NCBI RefSeq assembly: GCF_011605345.1
Contig: NZ_JAAOXM010000009.1
Span: forward strand, 1 to 64,000
Source of the DNA: Burkholderia sp. D-99
Lineage (GTDB): Bacteria > Pseudomonadota > Gammaproteobacteria > Burkholderiales > Burkholderiaceae
Direction: 5' to 3'
Length of the DNA: 64,000 nucleotides
Below are positions 51,765 to 61,569 of the stretch, in pieces. The translations under genes were made by a program, and so were the position numbers. Each line of letters opens with the position of its first letter. Within the stretch, counting starts at the first letter, position 1. Below the pieces are notes generated by a model that searched no databases, was not told where the DNA came from, and saw only the letters and a program-made list of their open reading frames with translations.

Positions 51765-52190
51765 GGTGAGCGGGTGTCGCGCGTTGAAAGCGGCGGTGGC
51801 GGCGGCGCACATCGCGCACCCGTCCCGCCCGGCCGGGGCCGACATGATGCTACGCCGGCCGCCTTCATGGTGTCTTTTTAACAGGTTGTTACGCTCCGCC
51901 GCAATTGGCGGCAGCCTGACCCGGAGCCGCTTGCGCGACGGGCGGAAGGGTGCGCTGTTGTGTCGCATCAAATACGTCCTTCCTGATTCGGCCGCTTACT
52001 CGACGAGGTTCACCCAATTGTTGCTTCAATCAGAATAATTGGATCAACTATCCGCAGAGGGCGAGGATTTTTGACTATTTTTATCGCCAACCGGGGCCTT
52101 GTTGAGCAACTCTGCATCATTTCCGCTGTCGTAGGAGAATTACGCATTTGCTTCATCTTTTTGAAGTTGTAACAGCGGCAGGAGTCGTTT
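51765..52190. other. divergent intergenic region
   Basis: This 426-bp region separates the dehydrogenase and LysR genes. It is AT-rich from about 52000 to 52180 and presumably contains both promoters and the LysR binding site. I see no gene. Confidence 0.5.
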
Positions 52191-53240
52191 ATGGATCATT
52201 TGCAGTCGATGCGCGTGTTCGTCAAGGTTGCAGATCTCGGCAGTTTTGCGCGGGCCGCGAGTGCAATGGATATCTCCAACGCGGTCGCGACGCGTCACGT
52301 CGCCGACCTGGAAGGCAGGCTTGGCACGCGCTTGCTTAATCGCACCACGCGCAGCCTCTCCCTGACGGAGTCAGGCCAGGTCTATCTGGAGCGTGCCCGC
52401 CAGATCCTCGATGAACTGGAGGACGTCGAGCAGATGGTCGTCGCGCGCAATCACGAGCCGGTCGGCACGCTGCGCATCGTCGCGCCGGTCGTGTTCGGCC
52501 TGCACAACCTCGCGCCCGTGTTGCAGTCGTACACGGAGAATTTCCCGAAAGTGGTGCCGGATCTCACGCTGGTCGACCGGCAGGTCGATCTGGTCGAGGA
52601 AGGTTTCGATGTCGGCATCGTCGTCACGCGCCAGATGCGCAGCGCGAGCATCGTCACGCGGCGCCTGACCACCGGCTGCATGACCGTGTGCGCGACGCCG
52701 AGCTATCTGGAGAAGCACGGCGTGCCGACCCATCCGGAGCATCTCGCCGCGCATCCGAGCCTGAGCCTGCCGACCGAATACTGGGGCGATGAGCGTGTGT
52801 TCACGGGGCCGGACGGCGAAGTGCGCGTGCGCCCGACCAACGTGATCGTCGCGAACAACACCGCGATGCTGCGCCAGTTCGCGCTGCTCGGGATGGGTGT
52901 CGCGATCCTGCCGAGCTACCTGATCGGCGGCGACATCGCGCGCGGCGCGCTCGTGCGGCTGCTGCCGGATTTCCGGCTGCCGCAGGTCGAGATCAACATC
53001 GCTTACCCGAGCCGGCGCCATCTGCCCGCGAAGGTGCGCACGTTCATCGACCACCTCGTCGAGCATTTCAGCCACTCGACCGACGCGACGATGGGCGAAC
53101 AGTGGGCTGCGCAGAATTCCGTGCTCGCGCCGATCGGTGTCGAGACGCGTGCCGAGCAACCGGAATCGGCCGACCCGAACCTGTCGCCGCGCCTGCCGCG
53201 TTCGCCGCGCACGCGCGTCGCGGTGCCGTCGCCGCTGTAA
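52191..53240 (+). CDS. LysR-family transcriptional regulator
   Basis: The 349-residue protein has a LysR helix-turn-helix (FVKVADLGSFARAASAMDISNAVATRHVADLE, about 10-41) and an effector domain from about 90 (GTLRIVAPVVFGLHNLAPVL). A disordered Pro/Arg-rich C-terminal tail of about 40 residues is longer than usual. The sequence is of the CrgA/DsdC-like group common in Burkholderia. Its divergent neighbour, the D-2-hydroxyacid dehydrogenase, is a likely target. Confidence 0.92.
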   Translation: MDHLQSMRVFVKVADLGSFARAASAMDISNAVATRHVADLEGRLGTRLLNRTTRSLSLTESGQVYLERARQILDELEDVEQMVVARNHEPVGTLRIVAPVVFGLHNLAPVLQSYTENFPKVVPDLTLVDRQVDLVEEGFDVGIVVTRQMRSASIVTRRLTTGCMTVCATPSYLEKHGVPTHPEHLAAHPSLSLPTEYWGDERVFTGPDGEVRVRPTNVIVANNTAMLRQFALLGMGVAILPSYLIGGDIARGALVRLLPDFRLPQVEINIAYPSRRHLPAKVRTFIDHLVEHFSHSTDATMGEQWAAQNSVLAPIGVETRAEQPESADPNLSPRLPRSPRTRVAVPSPL

Positions 53241-53278
53241 CGGCGCGACGGCCCGGCGTAAGTTACCGCCGGCACAAA

Positions 53279-53316
53279 GAAAAAACGCGGATCGAGCAGT
53301 CGATCCGCGTTTTTTT
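53279..53316. terminator. bidirectional terminator between LysR gene and topB
   Basis: A strong stem (CGCGGATCGA with TCGATCCGCG, loop GCAG) is flanked by six A residues on the left and seven T residues on the right. It ends both converging transcripts. Confidence 0.92.
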
Positions 53317-53373
53317 ATGGCTGGCTGCCGAAGCCGGATACGCCGGGGAAAGCCAGCCCCGGCGGCCAGGCGA

Positions 53374-55998
53374 TTACGAACCCGTCTTGCGCGCCGTCGT
53401 CTTGCGGGCCGCCGTCTTGGTGGCTGCGGTCTTCGCGGCGGTCTTGCGGGCCGGTGCCGGTTTCTCTTCGGCGCCTTCCGTCACGGTTTCGGCATCCTTC
53501 GTCGCCGATTTTGCCGTCTTCTTCGCGGCGGCGGCCTTCGGTTCCTTCTTCTCGAACTCGAAGCCGATCTTGCCGTCCGGCTGCTTCACGAGGAACGCCT
53601 TGAAGTTGCGGCCCGTGCGCGACGACTTGAAGTTCGGCAGCAGATCCGTGCGGCCGTCGGCCAGCAGCTTGCCCATCTGTTCGCGCGTGATTTCCTGCTG
53701 CAGGATCACCTTGCCCGAGCGGAAGTCGCAAGTCTTCGGGTTGGCCACCGAGTGCTCGCACACGTAGCTCATCCCGTGCTCGAACACGCGGCCCTTGCAC
53801 TTCGGGCACGCGCCGACCGGCTCCTGCGCGGAGAAGTCGGGTGCTTCGCCTTCCTCGCCGCCCGTATCCTGGCCGAAGTCGAATTCGAGCTTGTAGTTCT
53901 TCGTCTCGTCGTCGAACGAGAGCTTCAGGATCGCCGAGAACGGGCGGCCCATCTTGCTGCGGAACCCGGACAGCGGACCGATCGTCTTCTCCCGCAGCAG
54001 CTCCTCGACTTCCGGGATCTCGAATTGCCGGCTGCCCGGGATCTTCGAGATCGAGAACTCGCACTTCGTGCACGCGAAGCGGCGGTAGTTTTCCTTCACC
54101 TGGCCGCCGCAGTTCGGGCACGGCGTCTCGAGTGTCGCGTAGTCGCCGGGGATCGTGTCGGAATCGTATTCCTTCGCGCGCTTGACGATCTGCTGCGTCA
54201 TGCGGGCGATTTCCTGCATGAACGCGTCGCGCCCGAGGTTGCCGCGCTCCATCTGCGACAGCTTGTATTCCCATTCGCCGGTGAGCTCGGGCGCGGTCAG
54301 TTCCTTCACGCCGAGCCCGCGCAAGAGCGTCATCAGCTGGAATGCCTTCGCGGTCGGGATCATTTCGCGACCCTCGCGCAGCAGGTATTTCTCGCCGAGC
54401 AGGCCTTCGATGATCGCCGCGCGCGTGGCCGGCGTGCCCAGTCCCTTCGCGGCCATCGCCTCGCGCAGCTCGTCGTCCTCGACCAGCTTGCCCGCGCCTT
54501 CCATCGCGGACAGCAGCGTCGCTTCCGAGTAGCGAGCGGGCGGTTTCGTCACGAGTGCGACCGCGGCGATCTCGTCCGTCTTCACCTTCTCGTCCTTCTG
54601 CACCGGCACGAGGTTCGCGTCCGCGCCTTCGGCGTCGCGGCCGTACACCTGCAGCCAGCCCGGCTCGACGAGCACCTTGCCTTCGGTCTTGAAGTGATGG
54701 CCGGCGACTTCGGTGATCCGCGTCGTGACGCGGAATTCGGCGGCCGGGAAGAACACCGCGAGGAAGCGCTTCACGACCAGGTCGTACAGCTTCTGCTCGG
54801 GCTCGGACAGCGCCTTCGGCGCCTGCAGCGTCGGGATGATTGCAAAGTGGTCGCTGATCTTCGAGTTGTCGAAGATCCGCTTGTTCGGCTTCACCCAGCC
54901 CTTGTCGAGCACCTGCTTCGCATGCGGCAGGTAGTTGTTGCTCTCCTTGAGCATCTCGAGCGTGGACTGGACCGTCGAAATGTAGTCTTCCGGCAGTGCG
55001 CGCGCATCGGTACGCGGGTAGGTCAGCACCTTGTGCTTTTCATACAGCGCCTGCGCGAGACCGAGCGTGTTCTTCGCGGAGAAGCCGAAGCGGCCGTTCG
55101 CCTCGCGCTGCAGGCTCGTCAGGTCGAACAGCAGCGGCGACAGTTGCGTCGACGGCTTCGATTCCTCGGAGACCGTGCCGACCTGGTCACGGCATGCGGC
55201 GACGATCGTTTCGGCGGCAGGCAGGCTCCACAGGCGGGAGTCGCGTCGCTCCGGATCGAATTCGTCGCGCTTGAATTTCGGGTCGTACCACTTGCCTTCG
55301 TAGAAACCGCCCGCGCATGCGAATTCGGCCTTCACTTCCCAGTAGTCGCGCGGGACGAAACGGCGGATTTTCTCTTCGCGTTCGACGACGATCGACAACG
55401 TTGGCGTTTGAACGCGGCCGACTGTCGTCAGGAAGAAGCCGCCGCCCTTGCTGTTGAACGCGGTCATCGCGCGGGTGCCGTTGATCCCGACGAGCCAGTC
55501 GGCTTCCGAGCGGCAGCGTGCGGCGTCGGCGAGCGGCTGCATGTCGGAGTCGCTGCGCAGGTTCGCGAAGCCGTCGCGGATCGCCTGCGGGGTCATCGAC
55601 TGCAGCCACAGGCGCTGGACCGGCTGCTTGGCTTTCGCGTGCTGCGCGATCAGGCGGAAAATCAGCTCGCCCTCGCGCCCCGCGTCACATGCGTTGATCA
55701 GGCGGTCGACGTCCTTGCGCTTCATCAGCTTGGTGAGCACCTTGAGGCGCGACTCGCTTTTTGCGATCGGGTTCAGGTCGAAATGCGGGGGGATGACGGG
55801 CAGATGCGCGAAGCTCCATTTCCCGCGCTTGACCTCGTACTCTTCCGGGGCGGCGATTTCCAGCAAGTGGCCGACAGCGGACGAAAGGACGAAATCGTCG
55901 CTCTCGTAATACTCGTCATGCTTGGTAAAGCCGCCCAAAGCGCGTGCGATGTCGTTCGCGACAGAAGGCTTTTCCGCAATGATCAGTGCTTTGGACAT
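53374..55998 (-). CDS. topB: DNA topoisomerase III
   Basis: TopB is a type IA topoisomerase that decatenates replication and recombination intermediates. The 874-residue protein has the TOPRIM opening ALIIAEKPSVANDIARAL, acidic NACDAGREGELIFR (about 102-115) and the catalytic tyrosine in LTYPRTDARALP (about 330). Two zinc-ribbon-like segments follow (CPNCGG...CTKC and CPKC...CEH). The last 60 residues are an extra Lys/Ala/Thr-rich basic tail, resembling histone-H1-like repeats, which could increase DNA affinity. Confidence 0.96.
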   Translation of the reverse strand: MSKALIIAEKPSVANDIARALGGFTKHDEYYESDDFVLSSAVGHLLEIAAPEEYEVKRGKWSFAHLPVIPPHFDLNPIAKSESRLKVLTKLMKRKDVDRLINACDAGREGELIFRLIAQHAKAKQPVQRLWLQSMTPQAIRDGFANLRSDSDMQPLADAARCRSEADWLVGINGTRAMTAFNSKGGGFFLTTVGRVQTPTLSIVVEREEKIRRFVPRDYWEVKAEFACAGGFYEGKWYDPKFKRDEFDPERRDSRLWSLPAAETIVAACRDQVGTVSEESKPSTQLSPLLFDLTSLQREANGRFGFSAKNTLGLAQALYEKHKVLTYPRTDARALPEDYISTVQSTLEMLKESNNYLPHAKQVLDKGWVKPNKRIFDNSKISDHFAIIPTLQAPKALSEPEQKLYDLVVKRFLAVFFPAAEFRVTTRITEVAGHHFKTEGKVLVEPGWLQVYGRDAEGADANLVPVQKDEKVKTDEIAAVALVTKPPARYSEATLLSAMEGAGKLVEDDELREAMAAKGLGTPATRAAIIEGLLGEKYLLREGREMIPTAKAFQLMTLLRGLGVKELTAPELTGEWEYKLSQMERGNLGRDAFMQEIARMTQQIVKRAKEYDSDTIPGDYATLETPCPNCGGQVKENYRRFACTKCEFSISKIPGSRQFEIPEVEELLREKTIGPLSGFRSKMGRPFSAILKLSFDDETKNYKLEFDFGQDTGGEEGEAPDFSAQEPVGACPKCKGRVFEHGMSYVCEHSVANPKTCDFRSGKVILQQEITREQMGKLLADGRTDLLPNFKSSRTGRNFKAFLVKQPDGKIGFEFEKKEPKAAAAKKTAKSATKDAETVTEGAEEKPAPARKTAAKTAATKTAARKTTARKTGS

Positions 55999-56191
55999 GA
56001 CAGGTGTGTGTTGGTAGACCGGGTTCGCCGGTTGTGGGTCCCTTTTACGACCGCTTTATAGCACACGCCGCAGCGACGGCGGCTCAGCGTGTAAAAAGCG
56101 GCTCATCATAGAGGGGGGCCGCAACGGCGGCAAGCGCCCGGCGCGGCGGCGCGCGTAAACGCGGACAAAACCACCGGGCCGGCTCGTGAAT

Positions 56192-56572
56192 TCAGGCTTC
56201 GACGGTGAGGACGTTGCGCAATTTCGGTGCGTGCGGCGCACCGGGTACTGCGCTCAGGTCGGACAGCATCCGCTCGACGATCGCCGCATGCGGCAGCACC
56301 GTGCCGAAGAAGCGTGCGGTGTGGGTATCTTCGATCAGGATCGTCGGGAAGTTCTCGACGTCGAGATCGTCGAGCTGGTCGGCATGCGTTTCGATGTCGA
56401 TCCAGGCAAAGCAGGCGTCCGGATGCGCGTCGGCGAGCTGGTCGAAGGCCACCCGGTAGTCGCGGCACGTGCCGCACCACTCGGCGCACAGGCAGGCGAC
56501 GAGCAACGTGCCGGGATCGGCGAGGCGCTCGGCGATCCGATCCGCATCGGTGTCGAGGTTCAGCGCGGGCAT
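56192..56572 (-). CDS. thioredoxin-family protein
   Basis: The 126-residue protein has a thioredoxin-like fold with the redox motif WCGTCRDY at about residues 32-39 and the cis-proline in ENFPTILIED. The Gly-Thr dipeptide between the cysteines differs from the usual Gly-Pro, which should shift its redox potential. No signal peptide is visible, so it is cytoplasmic. It lies between dprA (36 bp upstream) and topB on the same strand. Confidence 0.9.
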   Translation of the reverse strand: MPALNLDTDADRIAERLADPGTLLVACLCAEWCGTCRDYRVAFDQLADAHPDACFAWIDIETHADQLDDLDVENFPTILIEDTHTARFFGTVLPHAAIVERMLSDLSAVPGAPHAPKLRNVLTVEA

Positions 56573-56608
56573 GGATTTCCTTGGGTATCGTCGGCGGCAT
56601 GGCCGCCC

Positions 56609-57883
56609 CTATGCGGGGGAATGTAGCATGCCGCGCACCGGCGGGGTGCGCGCCGCGTCAACCCGCGCGAAGCGTCCGCCGGGGAGGCTGGCGACGCGGC
56701 CGGCCAGTTCCAGCGCGAGCAGCGCACGATGCAGCACGTCGTCGGACAGGCCGCTGTGATCGGCGAGCCATTCGTAGGTGACGGGGCCGTATCCCAATGC
56801 GGCAAGCACGGCCTGTTCGGACGGGTTGTCGGGTAGCGGTGGCGGTGCTTCGATTCGGGCTGGCGGCGCGACCGCAACGACCGGATCGGCTGGCGCGACG
56901 CCGGCGGCCTCGGTTCCGCGGCGGTCGGTCGCGCTGGCAAGCCGATTTCCGGGGCGCGATGCGTCGCCCGTCGCGCAAACCGTCGGTTCGCCCAGCCCGT
57001 ATTCCTCGAGCACGTCGAGCGGTGCCGCCGTCAGCTTCGCGCCTTCGCGGATCAGTGCGTGGCAGCCCTGCGCGAGCGGTGCGTGGATCGAGCCCGGCAT
57101 CGCGAACACATCGCGCCCCAGTTCGTTCGCGAGCCGCGCGGTGATCAGCGAGCCGGAGCGCGGGGCGGCCTCGACGACGAGCGCGCCGATCGCCAGCGCG
57201 GCGATCAGCCGGTTGCGCTGCGGGAAATGCGCCGCGCGGGCCGGCGTGCCGAGCGGCCATTCCGACACGATCGCGCCGTGCGCGGCGATCTCGTGGGCGA
57301 GCGCACGGTGTCGCGCCGGATAGACGAGATCGGCGCCGGTCGCGATCACCGCGACCGTGCCTGAGCGGCCGTCGAGCCCGCCGCGATGCGCGGCGCCGTC
57401 GATCCCGAGCGCGAGGCCTGACACGATCGGAAGCCCGGCGTCGGACAGTTCGCGTGCGAAGCGCGTCGCATCGGCGAGCCCCTGCGGCGTCGCGTGACGG
57501 CTGCCGACCACGGCGAGACCGCGCGCGTGCAGCAGGTCGAGCCGGCCCTTTACATATAGCAGCGGCGGCGGATCGTGCAGGTCGCGCAGCCGCGGCGGGT
57601 AGGCCGGATCGTTGAGCGTGACGAGCGCGTTGCCCGGCGCGTCGAGCCAGGCGAGCGCGGCGTCGGTGCGCGCGTCGAGATCGCCGCGCTCGCTCGCGCT
57701 CACGGCCTGGGCGGCGGCGGGGCTGGTGATGGCGGCGATCGCCTGGCCGGATGCACGCAGCAGCGCGTCCGGCGAGCCGAATGCGTCGAGCAGTGCCTGC
57801 AGCGCGGCGGGGGTGAGGCCGGGTGCATGCGCGAGCTGCAGCCACGCGCGCAGCGCGGAAGTGGTCAGCGCTTGCGGCGACAT
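56609..57883 (-). CDS. dprA: DNA-processing protein DprA
   Basis: DprA loads RecA on incoming single-stranded DNA during natural transformation. The 424-residue protein has an N-terminal SAM-like region and the Rossmann core (LAVVGSRHATPQG, SGLALGIDGAAHRGGL, PQRNRLIAALA, SGSLITARLANELGRDVFAMPG). The C-terminal winged-helix domain (about 360-424) is joined by an Ala/Pro-rich linker. The start is at MSPQALTTSALRAW (57883), with GAGG upstream. It is divergent from def. Confidence 0.94.
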   Translation of the reverse strand: MSPQALTTSALRAWLQLAHAPGLTPAALQALLDAFGSPDALLRASGQAIAAITSPAAAQAVSASERGDLDARTDAALAWLDAPGNALVTLNDPAYPPRLRDLHDPPPLLYVKGRLDLLHARGLAVVGSRHATPQGLADATRFARELSDAGLPIVSGLALGIDGAAHRGGLDGRSGTVAVIATGADLVYPARHRALAHEIAAHGAIVSEWPLGTPARAAHFPQRNRLIAALAIGALVVEAAPRSGSLITARLANELGRDVFAMPGSIHAPLAQGCHALIREGAKLTAAPLDVLEEYGLGEPTVCATGDASRPGNRLASATDRRGTEAAGVAPADPVVAVAPPARIEAPPPLPDNPSEQAVLAALGYGPVTYEWLADHSGLSDDVLHRALLALELAGRVASLPGGRFARVDAARTPPVRGMLHSPA

Positions 57884-58113
57884 GAGGCGCCCCTCGAATG
57901 TGGTGGCCAGCGGACCGCGTGGCGCCATGATAAAATTTTCATCATCCGAAATACTCGACAGGGCCGCGCGCGCAGGCGCCCGGCCAATTGCAGGAGGCGT
58001 GATCCGCGGCATTGAATGGCCACGCGTCCGCCTCATCTTCATTGCATACCGGCGGCAGCGCCAGCCGGCCGGATGGCCGATGCGGCACGCCACTCCACCG
58101 AATACCGAACGCC

Positions 58114-58617
58114 ATGGCATTACTCAATATTCTTCATTACCCCGACAAGCGGCTGCACAAGGTCGCGAAGCCCGTCGACAAGGTCGACGACCGGATCCGC
58201 AAGCTCGTCGCCGACATGGCCGAGACCATGTACGCGGCGCCCGGCATCGGCCTTGCAGCCACGCAGGTCGACGTGCACGAGCGCGTGATCGTGATCGACA
58301 TCTCCGAGGAGAAGAACGAGCTGCGCGCGTTCATCAACCCCGAGATCGTGTGGTCGAGCGACGAGAAGCAGATCTATGAAGAGGGCTGCCTGTCGGTGCC
58401 GGGCATCTACGACGAAGTCGAGCGTCCCGATCATGTGCGCGTGCGCGCGCTCAACGAGCAGGGCGAGACCTTCGAGCTCGACTGCGAGGGCCTGCTGGCC
58501 GTGTGCGTCCAGCACGAGATGGATCACCTGATGGGGCGCGTGTTCGTCGAATACCTGTCGCCGCTCAAGCAGACGCGTATCAAGACGAAGATGAAGAAAC
58601 TCGAACGCGCGATGTGA
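58114..58617 (+). CDS. def: peptide deformylase
   Basis: Def removes the formyl group from the N-terminal methionine of new proteins. The 167-residue metalloenzyme has the three family motifs GIGLAATQ (about 46-53), EGCLSVP (about 90-96) and QHEMDHL (about 133-139), which provide the Cys and two His metal ligands. The ATG at 58114 starts the conserved MALLNILHYPDKRL. It is followed by fmt 34 bp later. Confidence 0.98.
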   Translation: MALLNILHYPDKRLHKVAKPVDKVDDRIRKLVADMAETMYAAPGIGLAATQVDVHERVIVIDISEEKNELRAFINPEIVWSSDEKQIYEEGCLSVPGIYDEVERPDHVRVRALNEQGETFELDCEGLLAVCVQHEMDHLMGRVFVEYLSPLKQTRIKTKMKKLERAM

Positions 58618-58651
58618 CGCGCGTTCGCCCTGCCCGCTCCCGAAAGCTGTC

Positions 58652-59635
58652 ATGACCCATACGTTGCGCGTGATTTTTGCCGGCACGCCGGAATTCGCCG
58701 CGGCTGCCCTCGCCGCGATCCACGAGGCCGGTTTTCCGGTGCCGCTCGTGCTTACCCAGCCCGATCGCCCTGCCGGGCGCGGGATGAAGCTGCAGGCAAG
58801 CGCGGTGAAGCGCTACGCCGTCGAGCACGGGATGCCCGTCGCGCAGCCGCCGTCGCTGCGCCGCGCGGGCAAGTACCCGGCGGAGGCGGCCGACGCGATC
58901 GAGCTGCTGCGCTCGACCCCGCATGACGTGATGGTGGTCGCCGCATACGGCCTGCTGTTGCCGCAGGAGGTGCTCGACATTCCGCGCGGCGGCTGCATCA
59001 ACATTCATGCGTCGCTGCTGCCGCGCTGGCGCGGCGCTGCGCCGATCCACCGCGCGATCGAGGCCGGCGACGCCGAGACGGGCGTCACGCTGATGCAGAT
59101 GGACATCGGCCTCGACACCGGCGCGATGATCGAGGAGGCGCGCATCGCGATCGTGCCCGACGACACGACCGCGACGCTGCACGACCGCCTCGCCGCCGAC
59201 GGCGCACGGCTGATCGTCGACGCGCTCGTGCGGCTCGAGCGCGACGGCGTGCTGCCGGCGACGCCGCAACCGGCCGACGGCGTGACCTATGCGGAAAAGA
59301 TCGGCAAGCACGAAGCGGCGCTCGACTGGCGCAAGCCTGCCGACGTGCTCGCGCGCCAGGTGCGTGCGTTCGATCCGTTCCCGGGCGGCGTCGCGACGCT
59401 CGATGGCGCGGCAATCAAGCTGTGGGCGGCCGAGCCCGTGGCGGCGCGCGGCGACGCGCTGCCCGGCACGATCGTCGAAGCCGCGCCGGAAGGCGTGGTC
59501 GTCGCGTGCGGCAGCGGCGCGCTGCGCGTCACGCAGTTGCAGAAACCGGGCGGCAAGCGCCTGCCTGCCCGCGAATTCCTGGCCGGCTCGCCGCTCGCCG
59601 CAGGCCAGCGTTTCGCGCTGACTGACGTTGCCTGA
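58652..59635 (+). CDS. fmt: methionyl-tRNA formyltransferase
   Basis: Fmt formylates initiator Met-tRNA using 10-formyltetrahydrofolate. The 327-residue protein has the N-terminal formyltransferase fold (RVIFAGTPEFAAAALAAI, INIHASLLPRWRGAAPIHRAI). The catalytic aspartate is in MDIGLDTGAM. The C-terminal tRNA-binding barrel starts around residue 210. It pairs with def in the same operon. Confidence 0.98.
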   Translation: MTHTLRVIFAGTPEFAAAALAAIHEAGFPVPLVLTQPDRPAGRGMKLQASAVKRYAVEHGMPVAQPPSLRRAGKYPAEAADAIELLRSTPHDVMVVAAYGLLLPQEVLDIPRGGCINIHASLLPRWRGAAPIHRAIEAGDAETGVTLMQMDIGLDTGAMIEEARIAIVPDDTTATLHDRLAADGARLIVDALVRLERDGVLPATPQPADGVTYAEKIGKHEAALDWRKPADVLARQVRAFDPFPGGVATLDGAAIKLWAAEPVAARGDALPGTIVEAAPEGVVVACGSGALRVTQLQKPGGKRLPAREFLAGSPLAAGQRFALTDVA

Positions 59636-59755
59636 AGCGGCCTGACCGCCATTCGACACGGCCTGCCGGGCGTACGCAATCGGCCGGATGGCCGAGTCGC
59701 GCGGCGCGGCAGGCGCGCGTAGAATTTCCCTGCGCTCTCCGGTTTCGAGGTTTTC

Positions 59756-60391
59756 ATGTTCGGCATCACCCATTTCGGCTTCTTCGTGCTGGCAGTCTTC
59801 CTGCTGAACGTCACGCCCGGCCCCGATACGGCCTATATCGTCGGCCGCAGCGTCGCGCAGGGCCGCGGCGCGGGGCTGATGTCGGCGTTCGGCATTTCGG
59901 CCGGCTGCTGCGTTCACGCGCTCGCCTGCGCATTCGGCCTGACCGCGCTGCTCGCGGCGTCGGCTGCCGCGTTCACGGTGATCAAGCTGGTTGGCGCCGC
60001 CTACCTGATCTACCTCGGCGTGCGGATGATCATCGCGAAGCAGGCGGTCGAGCCGTCGGGCAAGGCGGCCACGCAAGCCGCGAAGCCGCTGCGCCAGCTG
60101 TTCATGCAGGGCTTCTGGACCAACGTGCTGAACCCGAAGGTGGTGCTGTTCTTCGTGTCGTTCTTCCCGCAGTTCGTGTCGGCCGACAGCCCGCACAAGG
60201 CATTGGCGTTCCTGACCCTCGGCGGCGTGTTCGTCGCGATGAGCACGGTGTGGACCAGCCTCGTCGCCTGGGTCGCGGGCAGTGTCACGGAGCGCTTTTC
60301 CGGCAAGCCGGGTGTCAAGAAGTGGCTCGACCGCACGATCGGCAGCGCTTTCGTCGGCCTGGGCCTTCGTCTTGCAGCATCGCAACGCTGA
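59756..60391 (+). CDS. LysE/RhtB-family amino-acid exporter
   Basis: The 211-residue inner-membrane protein has five to six helices and the LysE-family opening FFVLAVFLLNVTPGPDTAYIVGRS (about 7-30). Members export lysine, homoserine, threonine or related compounds; the substrate is not evident. It stands between fmt and htpX on the same strand. Confidence 0.93.
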   Translation: MFGITHFGFFVLAVFLLNVTPGPDTAYIVGRSVAQGRGAGLMSAFGISAGCCVHALACAFGLTALLAASAAAFTVIKLVGAAYLIYLGVRMIIAKQAVEPSGKAATQAAKPLRQLFMQGFWTNVLNPKVVLFFVSFFPQFVSADSPHKALAFLTLGGVFVAMSTVWTSLVAWVAGSVTERFSGKPGVKKWLDRTIGSAFVGLGLRLAASQR

Positions 60392-60491
60392 GATTGAATT
60401 TTTCCGGCAAGACCTTATCTAACAAATCGCTTACAATTTTCCGTCGCGCCCTGTGATGCGCGGCGGGTCCCCTGACGGATAAGGAGTGGGT

Positions 60492-61349
60492 ATGTTCAAT
60501 TGGGTCAAAACGGCGATGCTGATGGCCGGGATCACGGCCCTGTTCATCGTGATCGGCGGGATGATCGGCGGCTCGCGCGGCATGACGATCGCGCTGCTGT
60601 TCGCGCTCGGCATGAATTTCTTCTCGTACTGGTTCTCCGACAAGATGGTGCTGCGCATGTACAACGCGCAGGAAGTCGACGAGAACACGGCGCCGCAGTT
60701 CTACCGGATGGTGCGCGAGCTGGCCACGCGCGCGAACCTGCCGATGCCGCGCGTCTACCTGATCAACGAGGATGCGCCGAACGCGTTCGCGACGGGCCGC
60801 AACCCCGAGCACGCGGCGGTTGCCGCGACGACGGGCATCCTGCGCGTGCTGTCGGAGCGCGAGATGCGCGGCGTGATGGCGCACGAACTCGCACACGTGA
60901 AGCACCGCGACATCCTGATCTCGACGATCACCGCGACGATGGCGGGCGCGATCTCGGCGCTCGCGAACTTCGCGATGTTCTTCGGCGGGCGCGACGAGAA
61001 CGGCCGGCCGGCCAACCCGATCGCGGGTATCGCGGTCGCGCTGCTCGCACCGATCGCCGGCGCGCTGATCCAGATGGCGATCTCGCGGGCACGCGAGTTC
61101 GAGGCCGACCGCGGCGGCGCGCAGATTTCCGGCGATCCGCAGTCGCTCGCGACCGCGCTCGACAAGATCCATCGCTATGCGGCAGGCATTCCGTTCCAGG
61201 CGGCCGAAGCGCATCCGGCCACTGCGCAGATGATGATCATGAACCCGCTGCATGGTGGCGGATTGCAGAACCTGTTCTCGACGCACCCGGCCACCGAGGA
61301 GCGCATCGCGCGCCTGATGGAGATGGCGCGTACCGGCCGCTTCGATTAA
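60492..61349 (+). CDS. htpX: protease HtpX
   Basis: HtpX is a membrane zinc metalloprotease that degrades misfolded inner-membrane proteins together with FtsH. The 285-residue protein has two N-terminal membrane helices and the zinc motif in MAHELAHVKHRD (about 130-141). Two more hydrophobic segments follow, and the third ligand is in REFEADRGGA. AAGGAG lies five bases before the ATG at 60492. In E. coli it is under CpxR control, which I cannot check here. Confidence 0.96.
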   Translation: MFNWVKTAMLMAGITALFIVIGGMIGGSRGMTIALLFALGMNFFSYWFSDKMVLRMYNAQEVDENTAPQFYRMVRELATRANLPMPRVYLINEDAPNAFATGRNPEHAAVAATTGILRVLSEREMRGVMAHELAHVKHRDILISTITATMAGAISALANFAMFFGGRDENGRPANPIAGIAVALLAPIAGALIQMAISRAREFEADRGGAQISGDPQSLATALDKIHRYAAGIPFQAAEAHPATAQMMIMNPLHGGGLQNLFSTHPATEERIARLMEMARTGRFD

Positions 61350-61393
61350 GCCACGGCGCCTCGCGCGGCAGTTGCCGCGCGGGGGCCGCCACG

Positions 61394-61430
61394 ACACCCC
61401 GCACGCTTTGCGCTGCGGGGTGTTTCATTT
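61394..61430 (+). terminator. terminator after htpX
   Basis: A ten-pair stem (ACACCCCGCA, 61394-61403, with TGCGGGGTGT, 61414-61423) is followed by TTTCATTT. It lies 45 bp past htpX and would separate it from rsmB. Confidence 0.8.
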
Positions 61431-61569
61431 GTGCGTGCCGTAAAGGGGCCAAAGGGGCTGCAGCGTCGCACGCTACAATGCCCGGTTTGGGATCGCAGGG
61501 CCATGCGAGCACCGTGATCCCGCCGTTTGCCGTATTTGTTTGCCGCGCTTGTTTGCCGAATTTGCTCCG

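Noticed and set aside
53137..56061. A 974-codon open frame opposite topB
   Set aside because: Antisense shadow of topB with low-complexity Arg/Leu/Val sequence.
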